Positions 41,701-50,237 of a stretch of 64,000 nucleotides of DNA are shown here, piece after piece (position 1 is the first letter of the stretch; each line of letters opens with the position of its first letter). The translations under genes and the position numbers were made by a program. Under the pieces are notes generated by a model. The model did no database searches. It was not told the DNA's origin and was given only the letters and a program-made list of their open reading frames with translations. The DNA comes from Firm-04 sp946413695 (GTDB lineage: Bacteria; Bacillota; Clostridia; Oscillospirales; Ruminococcaceae): positions 1 through 64,000 of the forward strand of contig CAMKLV010000009.1 of NCBI GenBank assembly GCA_946413695.1, in the 5' to 3' direction.

Positions 41701-42205
41701 TTTTCTAACGGTTCCCTATACGCGCGAATTACAGGAGCTCTACTCGCGTAAATTTGACTGCGGAAACGATCTGATCTCCGGCATTCTCAAGACGGAAGAC
41801 TCTCTCCGCGATATGGTCGGCAAAACATATGTCCTATTGGATGAAGAAAGAGGGCGTATCATAGGCTACTATAATATCAGCACCGGCGATCTGGCAGACG
41901 GTAATTTCATTCGCTTAGGCGGTTCGGTCTATATCAAGTATTTTGCGGTTGACTGCGAATACCAGGACACAAAATGGGATGATGATTACATCGCTGATGT
42001 TTTACTGAGCGACTGCATCAATCGTATAATGGAAATCAGAGATTCTTCCGTTGGTTTCGCGTTTGTTACCTTGTCTTCTACAGATGAGGGTCGTCATCTT
42101 TATGAACGAAATGACTTCTTGCCCCTCGATGATGATATGATGATCGCAAAGGGCGAGAAAGAGAACGGGTGTATCCCAATGTATCTGCCGATTGATTATG
42201 AATAA
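41690..42205 (+). CDS. GNAT family acetyltransferase
   Basis: 171 aa. KFDCGNDLISGILKTEDSLRDMVGKTYVLLDEERGRIIGYYNISTGDL resembles the start of TacT/AtaT-type GNAT toxins. AVDCEYQDTKWDDDYIADVLLSDCINRIMEIRDSSVGFAFVTLSSTDEGRHLYERNDFLPL completes the acetyl-CoA fold, though the usual Q/RxxGxG/A loop is poorly conserved. It may acetylate tRNA or a protein. GGGAGG precedes ATG 41690. Confidence 0.72.
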   Translation: MDSSFLTVPYTRELQELYSRKFDCGNDLISGILKTEDSLRDMVGKTYVLLDEERGRIIGYYNISTGDLADGNFIRLGGSVYIKYFAVDCEYQDTKWDDDYIADVLLSDCINRIMEIRDSSVGFAFVTLSSTDEGRHLYERNDFLPLDDDMMIAKGEKENGCIPMYLPIDYE

Positions 42206-42261
42206 CAAAACGCCCGATGCGCAATGCACCGGGCGAATCTGAAAGAAAGGAGAGCGGCTAT

Positions 42262-43317
42262 ATGGCAAAAGCGAAGAAATTGCCCTCCGGCAGCTGGCGT
42301 GTCCGTGTATATGACGGCAAGACCGCCGAAGGGAAAAACATATACAAGAGCTTTACGGCACCGACGAGGAAAGAAGCTGAGTATCTGGCTGCTGAGTATG
42401 CTGCAAAGAAAAAGACCGCACCCCGGTCCGATGATCGCACACTTGCCAATGCTTACACGCGATACATTGATATCAAGCGAAATACGCTCTCCCCCTCCAC
42501 CGTCAGAGAATATGCACGAGCAGCAGCGCATGACTTCCCGGAACTGATGCCGATCAAGCTGTCGAGCATCACGCAGGAAGCTGTCCAGAGCGCCGTCAAT
42601 ATCATGGCAGCAGATCACAGCCCGAAGTCTGTGCGCAATGCTCACGGCTTGCTGAGCGCAGTCCTGCGCATGTTCGCGCCGGAGATCGTGCTGAACACAC
42701 GGCTGCCACAGCCGAAAAAGTCGGAAATCTATGTCCCGACTGAGGCAGAGGTCGAGAACCTTGTCAGGAGCATCCGCGGCACTGAGCTCGAAAAGGCAGT
42801 GCTGCTTGCTGCATTCGGTTCGCTGCGCCGGTCCGAGTGCGCAGCGCTGACGCTGGACGATATCGAAAGCGACATTATCCATGTCCGCAAAGCGATGGTG
42901 CTGGATGATTCCAAACACTGGGTAATCAAGCAGCCAAAAAGCAAAGCAGGATACCGCGATATCAAGATGCCTGCATTCGTGATCGAGCGGCTCGTTCCGC
43001 GATCTGCATCCGGCAGGATCGTCGAGCTTGCGCCGGTGACAATTACGGATTATTTCATAGATGCCCGGGCAAAGTTCAACCTTCCGCATTTCCGGTTCCA
43101 TGATCTGCGCCATTATCAGGCGTCGATTCTTCATGCAATGGGCGTTCCGGACAAATATATCATGGAGCGCGGCGGCTGGAAGACCGACAGCACGCTGAAG
43201 AACATCTATCAGCACACGATGTCTGACAAACGCCGACAGGTTGAGGACGATATTGTAGCCCGTTTTGAGGCATCACACAGTAAATATGAAGTCGAAAAAA
43301 GAGACCGGCAGGATTGA
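42262..43317 (+). CDS. int: Prophage tyrosine integrase
   Basis: 351 aa. The N-terminal arm-binding domain (KAKKLPSGSWRVRVYDGKTAEGKNIYKSFTAPTRKEAEYLAAEY) is followed by a core-binding domain (TLSPSTVREYARAAAHDFPE) and a catalytic domain. Catalytic Arg is in FGSLRRSECAAL, His-x-x-Arg in HDLRHYQASIL, a Trp/His-box equivalent in GGWKTDSTLKN, and the nucleophile is Tyr in IYQHTM. AAAGGAG precedes ATG 42262. It faces attR and tRNA-Leu, its presumed target. Confidence 0.94.
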   Translation: MAKAKKLPSGSWRVRVYDGKTAEGKNIYKSFTAPTRKEAEYLAAEYAAKKKTAPRSDDRTLANAYTRYIDIKRNTLSPSTVREYARAAAHDFPELMPIKLSSITQEAVQSAVNIMAADHSPKSVRNAHGLLSAVLRMFAPEIVLNTRLPQPKKSEIYVPTEAEVENLVRSIRGTELEKAVLLAAFGSLRRSECAALTLDDIESDIIHVRKAMVLDDSKHWVIKQPKSKAGYRDIKMPAFVIERLVPRSASGRIVELAPVTITDYFIDARAKFNLPHFRFHDLRHYQASILHAMGVPDKYIMERGGWKTDSTLKNIYQHTMSDKRRQVEDDIVARFEASHSKYEVEKRDRQD

Positions 43318-43335
43318 CTCCGCCGGTCTCTTTTT
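43295..43335 (+). terminator. Rho-independent terminator after int
   Basis: An A-run followed by GAGACCGGC (43301-43309) pairs with GCCGGTCTC (43322-43330), then TTTTT. Overlaps the stop codon region of int. Confidence 0.9.
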
Positions 43336-43365
43336 CGTGTCATATTTCGTGTCATATTTCGTTAT
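43336..43365. repeat. Putative integrase arm-binding site, right end
   Basis: Two tandem TGTCATATTTCG units, 27 of 30 bases identical to the site at 10678-10707. A further inverted GTGTCATATG-like unit lies at about 43402-43421. Confidence 0.6.
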
Positions 43366-43472
43366 AAATCGCTATCATTTGGCTATATTTCATTGTAATC
43401 ACATGACATTTCATATGACACAAAAGCAAAGAAGAATCTGCAAAAACACGTATTTTCGCAGATTCTTCAATT

Positions 43473-43496
43473 ATGCACCTGACAGGATTTGAACCT
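43473..43496. other. attR: attR core, overlapping the tRNA-Leu 3' end
   Basis: 24 bp identical to attL at 10617-10640. It covers the T-arm and 3' acceptor strand of the tRNA, so the tRNA stays intact after integration. Confidence 0.9.
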
Positions 43497-43555
43497 GCAC
43501 GCCTTGCGGCATTGGAACCTAAATCCAACGTGTCTGCCAGTTTCACCACAGGTGC
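43474..43555 (-). tRNA. tRNA-Leu (anticodon UAG)
   Basis: An 82-nt cloverleaf. Acceptor GCACCTG pairs with CAGGTGC, followed by discriminator A. The anticodon stem TTGGA/TCCAA encloses TTTAGGT with anticodon TAG. A long variable arm (GCC/GGC) of class II and a T-arm GCAGG TTCAAAT CCTGT complete it. CCA is not encoded. It serves as the prophage attachment site. Confidence 0.96.
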
Positions 43556-43569
43556 GGATAATCAAATAT

Positions 43570-44133
43570 TCAGATTGTACCGAGCAGCCGGCGCTCGGCT
43601 GCAAAATCGGAGCGGGCGGCTTCTTCTCCCATGTTGTCCGCCGCCGACACTTCATCATCGCAGGAGACCGTCTGTTGAACGGCTGCCAGATCACGGATTT
43701 TGAGATAGAGACTCAGCGGGAATTCTGCATTCCATTCCGAGCGGTATCCGAGCAACCCGAAGCGCTGCAGGACATCATCCATTTCCGCAGTAAAATCGCG
43801 CAAAAAGAGATTTTTATCAAACACGGCAGTCTGATTCCCGAGCACCGCAGCCGTCGGGCTGTCATCCTCATAGACCGTCACATGCACGGAGAGGGTCTCG
43901 TCATCTGCGGAGAGCGCCCACTTTGCCCGTGCGGGTTCAAGCTCCGCATAAAAGACTGTTTTATCCGTTTCATCAGGCAATTCGCCCAGCGCGCAGAGAA
44001 TCGCCAGCATCAGATCATCAGGAAAGTTCGTCATCCAGCTGTTATCGAACAGAATCTTCGTTTGAGCGTCCGCAATGCAACCCTTAAACCAGCCTGCGCT
44101 GATCTGCCAGACCTGAAAACAACGCCCGTTCAT
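43570..44133 (-). CDS. Hypothetical protein
   Basis: 187 aa, acidic and soluble, no signal peptide or known motif. It starts MNGRCFQVWQISAGWFKG, with central YAELEPARAKWALSADDETLSVHVTVYED and a helical C-terminal half. AGGGG lies about 7 nt before the chosen ATG 44133, and a full-consensus promoter lies upstream. Probably a host gene outside the prophage. Confidence 0.7.
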   Translation of the reverse strand: MNGRCFQVWQISAGWFKGCIADAQTKILFDNSWMTNFPDDLMLAILCALGELPDETDKTVFYAELEPARAKWALSADDETLSVHVTVYEDDSPTAAVLGNQTAVFDKNLFLRDFTAEMDDVLQRFGLLGYRSEWNAEFPLSLYLKIRDLAAVQQTVSCDDEVSAADNMGEEAARSDFAAERRLLGTI

Positions 44134-44167
44134 CTGAATCCCCTGCCCTTCAATAGCTGCCTGTATC

Positions 44168-44196
44168 ATTATACCAATTTCGCCCCGATTTGTCAA
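44168..44196 (-). promoter_or_regulatory. Consensus SigA promoter of the hypothetical gene
   Basis: On the - strand TTGACA (44196-44191), 17 bp, TATAAT (44173-44168). It supports the 44133 start, since upstream starts would lie at or before the -10. Confidence 0.85.
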
Positions 44197-44541
44197 GCGG
44201 CGGGCAGTGGCGGGCAGTGCCCGCTTCCAATTTGCTAAAGGTCTGTTTTGTGTTTGCTGGTTTCATTGTTTGTTCTTGAATCAATCAGCGGGCAGTGCAC
44301 GCCGTCAATTCGTGAATATCATCAAACCGAACATACTCCCCGACCGCTGCCGGAATAAGCGATCATGTGGAATCATTTTCATAATCATGCGCGAAGCGCA
44401 TACCGCAATTTCTCATTTCTAATTTCTCCTTTCTAATTTATAATAACCGACTTGCGCTATTGGTGAGAATATGTTAAAATAGAAGAAACAACTGCTGAAA
44501 AAAATCGGATTAGAAATCTGATATAAAAGCAAGTTTTCTGA
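44197..44541. other. Non-coding stretch with short CGGGCAGTG repeats
   Basis: No gene is supported here. It contains a tandem 10-mer CGGGCAGTGG/CGGGCAGTGC (44201-44220) and a third CGGGCAGTGC near 44289, then an AT-rich part with degenerate TTTCTCATTTCT-type repeats before the GH3 promoter. Confidence 0.5.
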
Positions 44542-44570
44542 TTGACTTTACTTGTCCGGTGTGATATAAT
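44542..44570 (+). promoter_or_regulatory. SigA promoter of the GH3 gene
   Basis: TTGACT (44542-44547), 17 bp, TATAAT (44565-44570), 35 nt before the start codon. Confidence 0.85.
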
Positions 44571-44605
44571 ACCGATAACCTGAAAGGATACGGAGGTTTA
44601 CCAGA

Positions 44606-47380
44606 ATGATGAAAAAAACACTTGACTGGAATGTCTATCTTGAGACCGCAGCGGATGCCGTCGCAGAAGGCATTGTCATGCTCAAAAACGAGGGCGCCGC
44701 ACTGCCGCTGCCGCAGGGCGAACAGATCGCGCTGTTCGGCAGAATCCAGCTGCACTACTATAAAAGCGGCACCGGCTCCGGCGGCATGGTCAATGTCTCG
44801 AAGATTGTCGGGATTCCCGAGGGACTGCAGAATCTCGGCGTCGAGCTCTATGCGCCGCTCTGTGAAGCCTATCAGAAGTGGGATGAAGCCCACCCCTATG
44901 ATCTCGGCGAGGGCTGGGGCGGCGAGCCGTGGTGTCAGGAGGAGATGCCGCTGGATGAAACGCTCGTGCAGCAGGCAGCCGCAGTCTGTCCGCGCGCTGT
45001 TGTGGTGATCGGCAGAACCGCGGGCGAGGAGCAGGATAACCGCATGGAGCCGGGCTCCTATCTGCTGACGGACGGCGAAAAGGAGATGCTCCGCCTCTGC
45101 CGCAAGCACTTCCAAAAGGTGATTGTCCTGCTCAACACGGGCAATATCATGGACATGCACTTCATGGACGAATACAATCCGGATGCGGTGCTCTACATCT
45201 GGCAGGGCGGCATGACGGGCGGCACCGGCACGGCGGAAGTCCTGACCGGCATCGTCTCCCCGAGCGGCAAGCTGCCGGATACGATCGCATATGAGATCAG
45301 CGACTACCCCTCTGACGCCAACTTTCACGGCAAGGTGAACAACAACTACGCCGAGGATATCTATGTCGGCTACCGCTACTTCGAGACCTTTGCACCGGAG
45401 CGCGTGCGCTATCCGTTCGGCTTCGGTCTCTCGTATACCGCATTCAGCGTGACCGCCGGAGAACCGGTGCATGTCCGCAGCGCGCAATACCTGCCTGTCA
45501 CGGTGACGAACACCGGCAGCACCGCGGGCAAGGAGGTTGTGCAGCTTTATGTTGAAGCGCCGCAGGGCAGACTCGGTCAGCCTGCGCGTCAGCTCGTGAT
45601 CTTCTACAAGACCGGTCTGCTCCAGCCGAACGAATCCGAAACGGTCAATCTGGAGCTTTCCGTTCCGGCATCCTATGATGACAGCGGCGTGACCGGTCAC
45701 GCATTCTGCTGGGTGAAAGAGGCAGGCGAATACAAATTCTATATCGGTACCGATGTGCGCACTGCAAAATATGCAGCGAGCCGCTTCATCGACGAAACCA
45801 TTGTGATTGAACAGTGCCGTCAGGCAATGCCGCCGGTTGCGGCGTTTCAGCGCATGAAGCCGGAGCAGTCCGGCGAGGGCTATGCGGTCGCATGGGAGGA
45901 TGTCCCGCTGCAGCAGTTTGACGAGGCAGCGCGCCGCACCGAATCACTCCCCGCAGCATGGGAGCCGGACGGCAGATCCTCTGTGCTCGCAGATGTCCTG
46001 CGCGGGGATGTGACAATGGAATCGTTCATCGCGCAGTTCACCGATGACGAACTGATGCAGATCGTCCGCGGCGAGGGCATGGGCAGTCCGCGCGTCACGG
46101 CAGGCACGGCATCCGCATTCGGCGGCGTCTCCGATGCGCTGGCAAAGCGCGGGATTCCGGCATGCTGCTGCTCGGACGGTCCTTCCGGCATGCGTCTGGA
46201 TTGCGGCACCAAGGCATTCAGCCTGCCGAACGGCACATTGCTCGCCTCAACCTTCAATCTGCCGCTGATGACAAAGCTCTACGCCTGTGTCGGTCTGGAA
46301 ATGACCGCAAACAAGGTTGATTGCCTGCTCGGTCCGGGCATGAATATCCACCGCCACCCGCTCAACGGCAGAAACTTCGAGTATTTCTCCGAGGATCCGA
46401 AGCTGACAGGTCTCATCGCGATTGCCGAGCTGCGCGGACTGCACAGCGCCGGTGTCGAGGGCACGATCAAGCACTGCTGCGGCAACAATCAGGAGACAAA
46501 CCGTCACTTCCTGAATTCGACGGTCTCCGAGCGCGCACTCCGCGAAATCTATCTTAAAGGCTTCGAGCTTGCGGTCAAGGAGGGCGGCGCGCAGTCGATC
46601 ATGACAACCTACGGCAGCGTCAACGGACTGTGGACAGCCGGAAACTATGACCTCTGCACGGAGATCATCCGCAAAGAATGGGGATACACCGGCTTCCTGA
46701 TGACAGACTGGTGGGCAAATATCAACGAGCGCGGTCTCGAGCCGGATAAGGGCGATTTTGCCGCAATGGTGCGCGCGCAGAATGATGTCTACATGGTCTG
46801 CGCAGACTGCGTGCAGAACGCGGATAATCTTGCCGAAGCGCTCTCCGCCGGTACACTGACGCGCGGCGAGCTGCAGCGCTGTGCGGCGAATGTCTGCCGC
46901 TTTGCGATGCATACGCATGCAATGGAGCGTCTGCTCGGCGATGCGCCGGAGATCACGGTGACGAACCGTCCTGCGGATGCAGAGGAGCAGGAGGGCGATG
47001 TGCAGTTCTACGATCTCGAGGATGCGCTGACACTGCCGCTCGAGGGCATCTGCACGGATAAGGGCACAAACTTCGCCTTCGCGCTGACGGTCAACAAGCC
47101 CGGCTGGTACCGCGTCACGCTGACGGCATCCTCGGAGCAGAGCGAGCTCGCACAGATTCCGGTCACGCTGTTCAGCATGGGCACGGCAAGCGGCACATTC
47201 ACATGGAACGGCACGGGCGGCAAGCCGGTCTCGTTCACAGCGGATGTCCCGATGTTCTCGCGGTTTACCGCAAACCGCCTGTATTTTGCGCAGAGCGGTC
47301 TGCGGATGCATGAGATCCGTTTCGAGCTCATCAGCGATCAGTTTGATATGGCGCACATGGGCGACAAGCCGGAGGGATAA
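44606..47380 (+). CDS. GH3 beta-glucosidase with permuted domain order
   Basis: 924 aa, no signal peptide, so cytoplasmic. The order is inverted against most GH3 enzymes. The alpha/beta domain (about 20-260; MLKNEGAALPLP, VVVIGRTAGEE, VIVLLNTGN) and a fibronectin-like domain (about 290-400) come first. The TIM-barrel domain follows (about 475-770; GPGMNIHRHPLNGRNFEYFSEDP, IKHCCGNNQETNRH, FLMTDWWA with the nucleophile Asp). A C-terminal beta domain (about 800-920) could bind sugar. This permutation is known from ruminococcal beta-glucosidases. It should hydrolyse imported cello-oligosaccharides or other beta-glucosides. Confidence 0.92.
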   Translation: MMKKTLDWNVYLETAADAVAEGIVMLKNEGAALPLPQGEQIALFGRIQLHYYKSGTGSGGMVNVSKIVGIPEGLQNLGVELYAPLCEAYQKWDEAHPYDLGEGWGGEPWCQEEMPLDETLVQQAAAVCPRAVVVIGRTAGEEQDNRMEPGSYLLTDGEKEMLRLCRKHFQKVIVLLNTGNIMDMHFMDEYNPDAVLYIWQGGMTGGTGTAEVLTGIVSPSGKLPDTIAYEISDYPSDANFHGKVNNNYAEDIYVGYRYFETFAPERVRYPFGFGLSYTAFSVTAGEPVHVRSAQYLPVTVTNTGSTAGKEVVQLYVEAPQGRLGQPARQLVIFYKTGLLQPNESETVNLELSVPASYDDSGVTGHAFCWVKEAGEYKFYIGTDVRTAKYAASRFIDETIVIEQCRQAMPPVAAFQRMKPEQSGEGYAVAWEDVPLQQFDEAARRTESLPAAWEPDGRSSVLADVLRGDVTMESFIAQFTDDELMQIVRGEGMGSPRVTAGTASAFGGVSDALAKRGIPACCCSDGPSGMRLDCGTKAFSLPNGTLLASTFNLPLMTKLYACVGLEMTANKVDCLLGPGMNIHRHPLNGRNFEYFSEDPKLTGLIAIAELRGLHSAGVEGTIKHCCGNNQETNRHFLNSTVSERALREIYLKGFELAVKEGGAQSIMTTYGSVNGLWTAGNYDLCTEIIRKEWGYTGFLMTDWWANINERGLEPDKGDFAAMVRAQNDVYMVCADCVQNADNLAEALSAGTLTRGELQRCAANVCRFAMHTHAMERLLGDAPEITVTNRPADAEEQEGDVQFYDLEDALTLPLEGICTDKGTNFAFALTVNKPGWYRVTLTASSEQSELAQIPVTLFSMGTASGTFTWNGTGGKPVSFTADVPMFSRFTANRLYFAQSGLRMHEIRFELISDQFDMAHMGDKPEG

Positions 47381-47435
47381 TATGATAATCGTCGCCGTCA
47401 GGCGATACCGCAGTTTCTCATTCCCCTGATGCGTC

Positions 47436-47464
47436 TTGACAAAGCGAAATCTGCATGGTATAAT
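47436..47464 (+). promoter_or_regulatory. Consensus SigA promoter
   Basis: TTGACA (47436-47441), 17 bp, TATAAT (47459-47464), upstream of the 123-aa gene. Confidence 0.87.
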
Positions 47465-47508
47465 ATAAATACGGCGTATCTGCGCCGAAAAGCAAAGGGG
47501 GCATTCAT

Positions 47509-47880
47509 ATGGCATCTGCAAAAAACATGGTCATCGCCGGTGATTACACAGGCTGCCGCATCTTCTGCATGTCGGCAAAGCTTGCCTATATTTCCGGCAC
47601 GATGAAGAAAATCGACGACGTTTATCTGACACCTGAGAATGTCGTGCGCTATGAGCTGATGACAGAGGATATTCTCCGCTCCGGCAATTCGCTGCTGCTG
47701 ACCGGTCCGCTGGATCCGGCATGCCTGCTGAAGCTGCGGCTGCATGCATCGGTCGCGATGCAGAACAAAGGCATCTATACGGTTGCCGTGAAATTTCAGG
47801 ATGACAAGCGCTCGCTCATGGAGATCGACGAAAAAACCTATCACGCCTTTATGCGCAGAATGCAGGAGGCGGAGGGATAA
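47509..47880 (+). CDS. Hypothetical protein (PH-like fold suspected)
   Basis: 123 aa, soluble. MASAKNMVIAGDYTGCRIFCMSAKLAYISGTMKKIDDVYLTPENVVRYELM, LTGPLDPACLLKLRLHASVAMQNKGIYTVAVKFQDDKRSLMEIDEKTYHAFMRRMQ has a strand-rich layout like small bacterial PH-type domains; this is a weak impression. It has its own promoter, RBS and terminator, so it is monocistronic. Function unknown. Confidence 0.7.
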   Translation: MASAKNMVIAGDYTGCRIFCMSAKLAYISGTMKKIDDVYLTPENVVRYELMTEDILRSGNSLLLTGPLDPACLLKLRLHASVAMQNKGIYTVAVKFQDDKRSLMEIDEKTYHAFMRRMQEAEG

Positions 47881-47885
47881 ACAAA

Positions 47886-47923
47886 GCAAGCCGTTCCGGT
47901 CAGATGCACCGGAGCGGCTTTTT
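47886..47923 (+). terminator. Rho-independent terminator
   Basis: AAGCCGTTCCGGT pairs with ACCGGAGCGGCTT around a 7-nt loop, followed by a T-run. Confidence 0.87.
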
Positions 47924-47958
47924 CTGCTTTTGTATAGATTTCTTCACCAAAATTTCAC

Positions 47959-47987
47959 TTGACAATTTGGACGAAATGCTGTATAAT
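47959..47987 (+). promoter_or_regulatory. Consensus SigA promoter of the MarR-ABC operon
   Basis: TTGACA (47959-47964), 17 bp, TATAAT (47982-47987). No separate promoter was seen before the two ABC genes. Confidence 0.87.
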
Positions 47988-48039
47988 GTTTCATTGTGAA
48001 CAGTTGCATTGCAGAACAGCGAAAGGAGTGAATCCGGAT

Positions 48040-48477
48040 TTGGAAAACCAGACAATGCTTGCACTGCGCATGGTGAATATGGGCATCCGCAGGCAGATCG
48101 AAGCGTTCCGGAATCAGAACGGGCTCGATGCTGCCGCCGGTACAAACGGCTGGGTGCTCGGCTTTCTCTCGGAGCATGAAAACGAGGATATCTATCAGCG
48201 CGATCTGGAAAAGGAGCTCGGCGTCTGCCGTTCGGGCGTCTCAAAGACCGTCGCCGCGCTGGAAAAGGAAGGGCTGATCGAACGCAGCCGCGTCGCAAGC
48301 GATGACCGGCTCAAGAAGATTGTCCTGACCGAAAGCGGCAGAGCCATCACCGATCTGATCCGCGAGAACTGCCGTCAGCTCGAGGAAACGCTGACCCGCG
48401 GCTTTTCGCCGGAGGAATTTGCGCAGCTGCAGGAATATTTGGACAGAATGCAGCATAATCTCACAGAAGCCAACTGA
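48040..48477 (+). CDS. MarR family transcriptional regulator
   Basis: 145 aa winged-helix regulator. EDIYQRDLEKELGVCRSGVSKTVAALEKEGLIERSRVASDDRLKKIVLTESGRAI is the MarR core with wing DDRLKK. The start is probably TTG 48040, 11 nt after AAAGGAG. It heads an operon with two ABC exporter subunits and probably represses it until a drug or metabolite binds. Confidence 0.88.
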   Translation: MENQTMLALRMVNMGIRRQIEAFRNQNGLDAAAGTNGWVLGFLSEHENEDIYQRDLEKELGVCRSGVSKTVAALEKEGLIERSRVASDDRLKKIVLTESGRAITDLIRENCRQLEETLTRGFSPEEFAQLQEYLDRMQHNLTEAN

Positions 48478-48494
48478 AAGGAGCGAATCCCCTG

Positions 48495-50237
48495 ATGTTT
48501 CAAACCATCTCACGATGCCTGCGGGAATTCAAAAAACCGACGATCTTCACCATTCTGTTCATGATGGGTGAAGCGATCATCGAGGCGATCATCCCGTTTG
48601 TGACCGCAAGGCTCGTGGACAACATCACAACCGGTCTTGCGATGTCAACACTGCTCAAAACCGGACTGATCCTCGTCATCATGACGCTGATCTCCCTGTT
48701 CTTCGGCGGTGCGGCAGGCATGACCAGTGCAAAGGCAGCCGCCGGATTTGCAAAGAATGTCCGGCACGATATTTTCGAGAAGGTGCAGACCTTTGCATTC
48801 AGCAACATTGACAAGTTCTCGTCCTCGTCGCTCGTCACGCGCCTGACGACCGACATCAACAATGTGCAGATGGCATTCATGATGCTGATCCGCATTGCCG
48901 TCCGTGCGCCGCTGATGCTGATCTTCTCGATCACCATGGCGTTTATCATGGGCGGAAAGCTCGCAGGCACGTTTGTTGTCGTCATTCCGGTGCTGGCATG
49001 CGGCCTGCTGCTGATCGGCAAATTCGCGCTGCCCGCATTCCACCGCGTGTTCAAGAAGTATGACCGCCTGAACGAATCCATCGAGGAGAACGTCCGCGGC
49101 ATGCGCGTGGTCAAGGGCTTCTCGCGCGAGGAATACGAGAAAAAGAAGTTCCACGCCGCCGCCGAGGATATCTGCGGCGACTTCACGAAGGCAGAGCGCA
49201 TCGTCGCGCTGAACGGCCCGATCATGCAGCTTTGTCTCTATTTCAACATGGCATTCATTCTGCTCGTCGGCTCGAAAATCATCATCAACGGCGAAAGCGC
49301 GATCAATGTCGGCGAAATGTCCAGCATGCTGACCTACGGTTTCCAGATTCTCATTCAGCTCATGATGCTCTCGATGATCTACGTCATGCTGACCATGTCC
49401 GCGGAGTCGATCAAGCGAATCTCCGAGGTGCTGCAGGAGGAGCCGGATATCCACAATCCGGAGACCGCCTGCAAAACCGTCAGCGACGGCAGCATCGTCT
49501 TTGAGAATGTCAGCTTCAAATATTCGCAGAAGGCAAAGAAATATGCCCTCTCGGATATCGACATCACAATCCCGTCCGGTGCAACAGTCGGCATCATCGG
49601 CGGAACGGGCTCGAGCAAATCGACGTTTGTGCAGCTGATCCCCCGTCTCTATGATGTAACCGAGGGCAGCGTCAAAGTCGGCGGCATAGATGTCCGCGAA
49701 TATGACCTCAACGCCCTGCGCGACGCCGTTGCAATGGTGCTCCAGAAGAACGTGCTGTTCTCCGGCACAATCAAGGAGAACCTGCGCTGGGGCAATCCCG
49801 ATGCGACCGACGAGGAGCTGATCGAAGCATGCAGGCTCTCACAGGCGCATGATTTCGTCACCGCCTTCCCCGAGGGCTATGATACCATGATCGAACAGGG
49901 CGGCACGAATGTCTCCGGCGGACAGAAGCAGCGTCTCTGCATTGCGCGCGCACTGCTGAAGAAGCCGAAGATTCTGATTCTCGATGACTCGACGAGTGCC
50001 GTCGATACCAAAACGGATGCCTTCATCCGTGCGGGCTTCCGCAAATTCATTCCGGATACCACCAAGATCATCATCGCACAGCGCATCGCATCGGTGCAGG
50101 ATGCGGATATGATCCTTGTCATGGATAACGGCAGAATCGCCGCCTGCGGCACGCATGACGAGCTGATGCAGTCGAGCGCAATCTACCGCGAGGTCTATGA
50201 GCAGCAGACGAACGGAGGTGACAACGATGCCGCGTAA
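48495..50237 (+). CDS. ABC exporter subunit with degenerate ATPase site
   Basis: 580 aa: six transmembrane helices (about 15-310) and a nucleotide-binding domain (about 335-575). Walker A is GGTGSSKST, with Ser in place of the usual Gly before Lys. The signature NVSGGQKQR is canonical. Walker B ends LILDDSTSAVD, with Asp instead of the catalytic Glu, and the switch loop has IAQRIASV, with Gln instead of His. These changes mark the non-catalytic half of a heterodimeric exporter of the TM287/288 or LmrCD type. It overlaps its partner by 11 nt. Confidence 0.92.
   Translation: MFQTISRCLREFKKPTIFTILFMMGEAIIEAIIPFVTARLVDNITTGLAMSTLLKTGLILVIMTLISLFFGGAAGMTSAKAAAGFAKNVRHDIFEKVQTFAFSNIDKFSSSSLVTRLTTDINNVQMAFMMLIRIAVRAPLMLIFSITMAFIMGGKLAGTFVVVIPVLACGLLLIGKFALPAFHRVFKKYDRLNESIEENVRGMRVVKGFSREEYEKKKFHAAAEDICGDFTKAERIVALNGPIMQLCLYFNMAFILLVGSKIIINGESAINVGEMSSMLTYGFQILIQLMMLSMIYVMLTMSAESIKRISEVLQEEPDIHNPETACKTVSDGSIVFENVSFKYSQKAKKYALSDIDITIPSGATVGIIGGTGSSKSTFVQLIPRLYDVTEGSVKVGGIDVREYDLNALRDAVAMVLQKNVLFSGTIKENLRWGNPDATDEELIEACRLSQAHDFVTAFPEGYDTMIEQGGTNVSGGQKQRLCIARALLKKPKILILDDSTSAVDTKTDAFIRAGFRKFIPDTTKIIIAQRIASVQDADMILVMDNGRIAACGTHDELMQSSAIYREVYEQQTNGGDNDAA

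Larger units (their letters stand above)
10617..43496. mobile_element. Prophage integrated at tRNA-Leu(UAG)
   Basis: A roughly 32.9 kb element bounded by a 24-bp direct repeat of the tRNA-Leu 3' end. It has an integrase next to the tRNA, a divergent repressor/Cro switch, early, replication, head, tail and lysis modules, and two copies of a putative integrase arm site at the ends. Large terminase, portal, HK97-type capsid, tape measure, Dit and tail-associated proteins indicate a long non-contractile tail (siphovirus type). No frameshift or deletion is apparent in the structural genes, so it could be inducible. Confidence 0.93.

Noticed and set aside
44201..44300. Possible CRISPR-like or iteron array of CGGGCAGTG units
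   Set aside because: Only three 9-10 bp units with irregular spacing, no spacers and no cas genes. No CRISPR array was seen anywhere in the window.
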